A stretch of DNA of 64,000 nucleotides from Candidatus Melainabacteria bacterium (GTDB taxonomy: Bacteria; Cyanobacteriota; Vampirovibrionia; Gastranaerophilales; Gastranaerophilaceae), in the NCBI GenBank assembly GCA_003258725.1, contig QHMG01000009.1, forward strand, positions 48,903-112,902. Direction: 5' to 3'. Positions 62,910-64,000 of the stretch are shown piece by piece. How positions within the stretch are numbered: position 1 is the first letter of the stretch; each line of letters begins with the position of its first letter. The position numbers and the translations under genes are program-made. The notes under the pieces are model-generated. The model made no database searches and was not told the origin of the DNA. It saw nothing but the letters and a program-made list of their open reading frames with translations.

Positions 62910-63448
62910 TGCACTTGCAAGGTCTTATGAATAGTTTATCTCTGTGGATTTTACCTGTAATTCTTATTGTAATATTAACAGTTGGGCTTATTAAAAAAGT
63001 TCCAATTTATGAAGCCTTTACTGATGGTGCTAAAGATGGATTTAATGTTGCTGTAAATATTATTCCTTACTTGGTTGCAATACTTGTTTCTATTTCAATG
63101 TTAAGAGCATCGGGGGCAATTGATATGTGTGGTAATTTATTGTCAGAAATTTTGACAAAATTATCTATTCCTGTTGATGTTTTGCCTTTGATGATAGTCC
63201 GTTCGTTGTCCGGTTCAGCGGCTTTAGGTGTGTTTTCAGATATAGCTAATAATTTTGGTCCTGATGCTTATGCCACAAAACTTGCGGCTGTAATTGTTGG
63301 AAGTTCTGAAACAACATTTTATGTTTTAGCAGTATATTTTGGCTCTGTAAAAATTGCAAAAGTTCGTTATGCACTTTTAACAGGGTTAATTGCTGATTTT
63401 ATTGGAATACTGGTAGCAGTTGTGGTTGCGCATCAGTTTTTCTTGTAG
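62909..63448 (+). CDS. spmB: SpmB-like nucleoside-recognition membrane protein
   Basis: The protein has 179 residues from ATG 62909, with GGAGG 9 bases upstream. It has about five helices, with VPIYEAFTDGAKDGFNVAVNIIPYLVAILVSISMLRASGAID (split) and VRSLSGSAALGVFSDI. Its partner spmA is directly upstream. The last 50 bases are overlapped by the convergent zinc-ribbon gene. Confidence 0.88.
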   Translation: MHLQGLMNSLSLWILPVILIVILTVGLIKKVPIYEAFTDGAKDGFNVAVNIIPYLVAILVSISMLRASGAIDMCGNLLSEILTKLSIPVDVLPLMIVRSLSGSAALGVFSDIANNFGPDAYATKLAAVIVGSSETTFYVLAVYFGSVKIAKVRYALLTGLIADFIGILVAVVVAHQFFL

Positions 63449-63788
63449 AATCAACCCAACATTGTGTTACTGTTGATGATATAGACGGTTTTGTTTCTTT
63501 TCTAACTAGAGCTGCATAGTTAATGTTGATAAAATCAATTTTATCTAATTTTTCTACATGAAATTCTTCACTACCGCAGTTATGACAGAAGTTACCAACT
63601 GGAACAACTTTACCGTTTCTAACAACAGCTTTTTGTTTAACCCCGCAGCAAGAGCATTTTACAATAAACCATTGGTTTTCAACCAAAGCTCCACAATCAG
63701 GACAATAACCAAAATCTTTGTCCAAGCTCATGTGTTCATGACGGCATTTTTTGCCGAATAAAGTTTCAGCGATAAGTTCTAAATTCAT
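63399..63788 (-). CDS. zinc-ribbon protein of unknown function
   Basis: This 129-residue protein has three Cys pairs in ribbon spacing: GYCPDCGALV, VKCSCCGVKQ and NFCHNCGSEEF. The C-terminal 40 residues lack structure. The last 16 codons are antisense to the end of spmB, a 50-base convergent overlap that may limit mutual expression. RBS GAGGTAA. The function is unknown. Confidence 0.75.
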   Translation of the reverse strand: MNLELIAETLFGKKCRHEHMSLDKDFGYCPDCGALVENQWFIVKCSCCGVKQKAVVRNGKVVPVGNFCHNCGSEEFHVEKLDKIDFININYAALVRKETKPSISSTVTQCWVDSTRKTDAQPQLLPVFQ

Positions 63789-63901
63789 AATTTACCTCGA
63801 TTGCATTTTGTAGAAATAATGTAGATGTATTTTATTTAAGGATATGTTTTAGAAAGTCAAAATTTTGAAATTAATTGTTTACAAAAGTTAATAATTATTT
63901 C

Positions 63902-64000
63902 ATGAAAGTAGCAATTTTTCAGAATAAAAATACTTTAATAAAGTACGAGATCCGAGAGAACGATTAAGATGCTCTCAAGACTCAAAGTAAATATTTCATA
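63902..64000 (+). other. possible gene start with an in-frame TAA at the window edge
   Basis: ATG 63902 opens MKVAIFQNKNTLIKYEIREND, then TAA at 63965-63967, and the same frame continues DALKTQSKYFI to the edge. Composition is similar on both sides. There is no clear ribosome site. It may be a short peptide, a decayed gene or chance. Confidence 0.25.

Noticed and set aside
62328..63448. Evidence of sporulation from spmA/spmB
   Set aside because: These genes occur in many non-sporeforming bacteria, and no other sporulation gene is in the window.

Overview
The window is 64 kb of AT-rich bacterial DNA with short intergenic gaps. It reads as a diderm, anaerobic, fermentative bacterium. It encodes a type IV pilus/type II secretion core with an outer-membrane secretin, a bifunctional AdhE with the NADH sensor Rex, and an [FeFe]-hydrogenase-like protein. 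It also has a family GH57 branching enzyme, folate-dependent TrmFO and many secreted proteins of unknown function. This mix fits gut Gastranaerophilales (Melainabacteria/Vampirovibrionia). That is an inference from gene content, at moderate confidence, because no rRNA is present to prove it. None of the 63 protein genes whose stop codon I could read, counting the frame-corrected prepilin and the interrupted HNH gene, ends in TGA.

Layout: 1-523 is the start of a secreted protein running off the left edge. 837-7471 is the pilus/secretion operon (GspC-like, secretin, PilB, PilC, small protein), followed by an SDR enzyme. 8291-11139 (minus) holds trmFO, pgeF and a short DegT-like gene, divergent from wecB. 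12491-19783 holds the GH57 enzyme, rpsT, a small sigma factor co-directional with gcvPB, a HgdB-like protein, a membrane protein and miaA. 19865-28516 holds rpsP, a histidine kinase/response regulator/degenerate PilB-like trio, a group 2/3 sigma factor, LemA, an LCP protein, FolE2 and a two-repeat WYDxDP protein.

28637-35805 holds aroQ, a frameshifted prepilin, two tandem secreted paralogues, tRNA-Lys with a long structured leader, a double-HTH regulator, pth, a TPR protein and two small proteins sharing a VAF(K/R)GG N-terminal motif. 35878-43540 holds folP-neuA-yhhQ, then the redox block: Rex-type operators, adhE, rex and the hydrogenase-like gene.

43.6-60.2 kb is an accessory island. It begins with a fic fragment, then an eight-gene type I restriction-modification operon (two HsdS, HsdM, HsdR plus RhuM, DUF4160, an unidentified protein and a YgjP-like metalloprotease). 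Next come two interrupted genes (a small stop-containing remnant and an HNH endonuclease split by one in-frame TAA), then a Mu-like transposition module (MuA, MuB, a recombinase-N-domain-only protein, a gp27/DUF1804-like protein). The module abuts tRNA-Ile2 and has clustered TTTTTGCACT repeats outside the transposase. 60.4-64 kb returns to chromosome-like genes: two tandem WYL regulators, spmA-spmB and a zinc-ribbon protein.

No single block is a proven new system. The most unusual items are the decorated type I RM operon beside the Mu-like module at a tRNA, the degenerate ATPase tied to a two-component pair, the avoidance of TGA stops, and two likely leaderless genes with extended -10 promoters.
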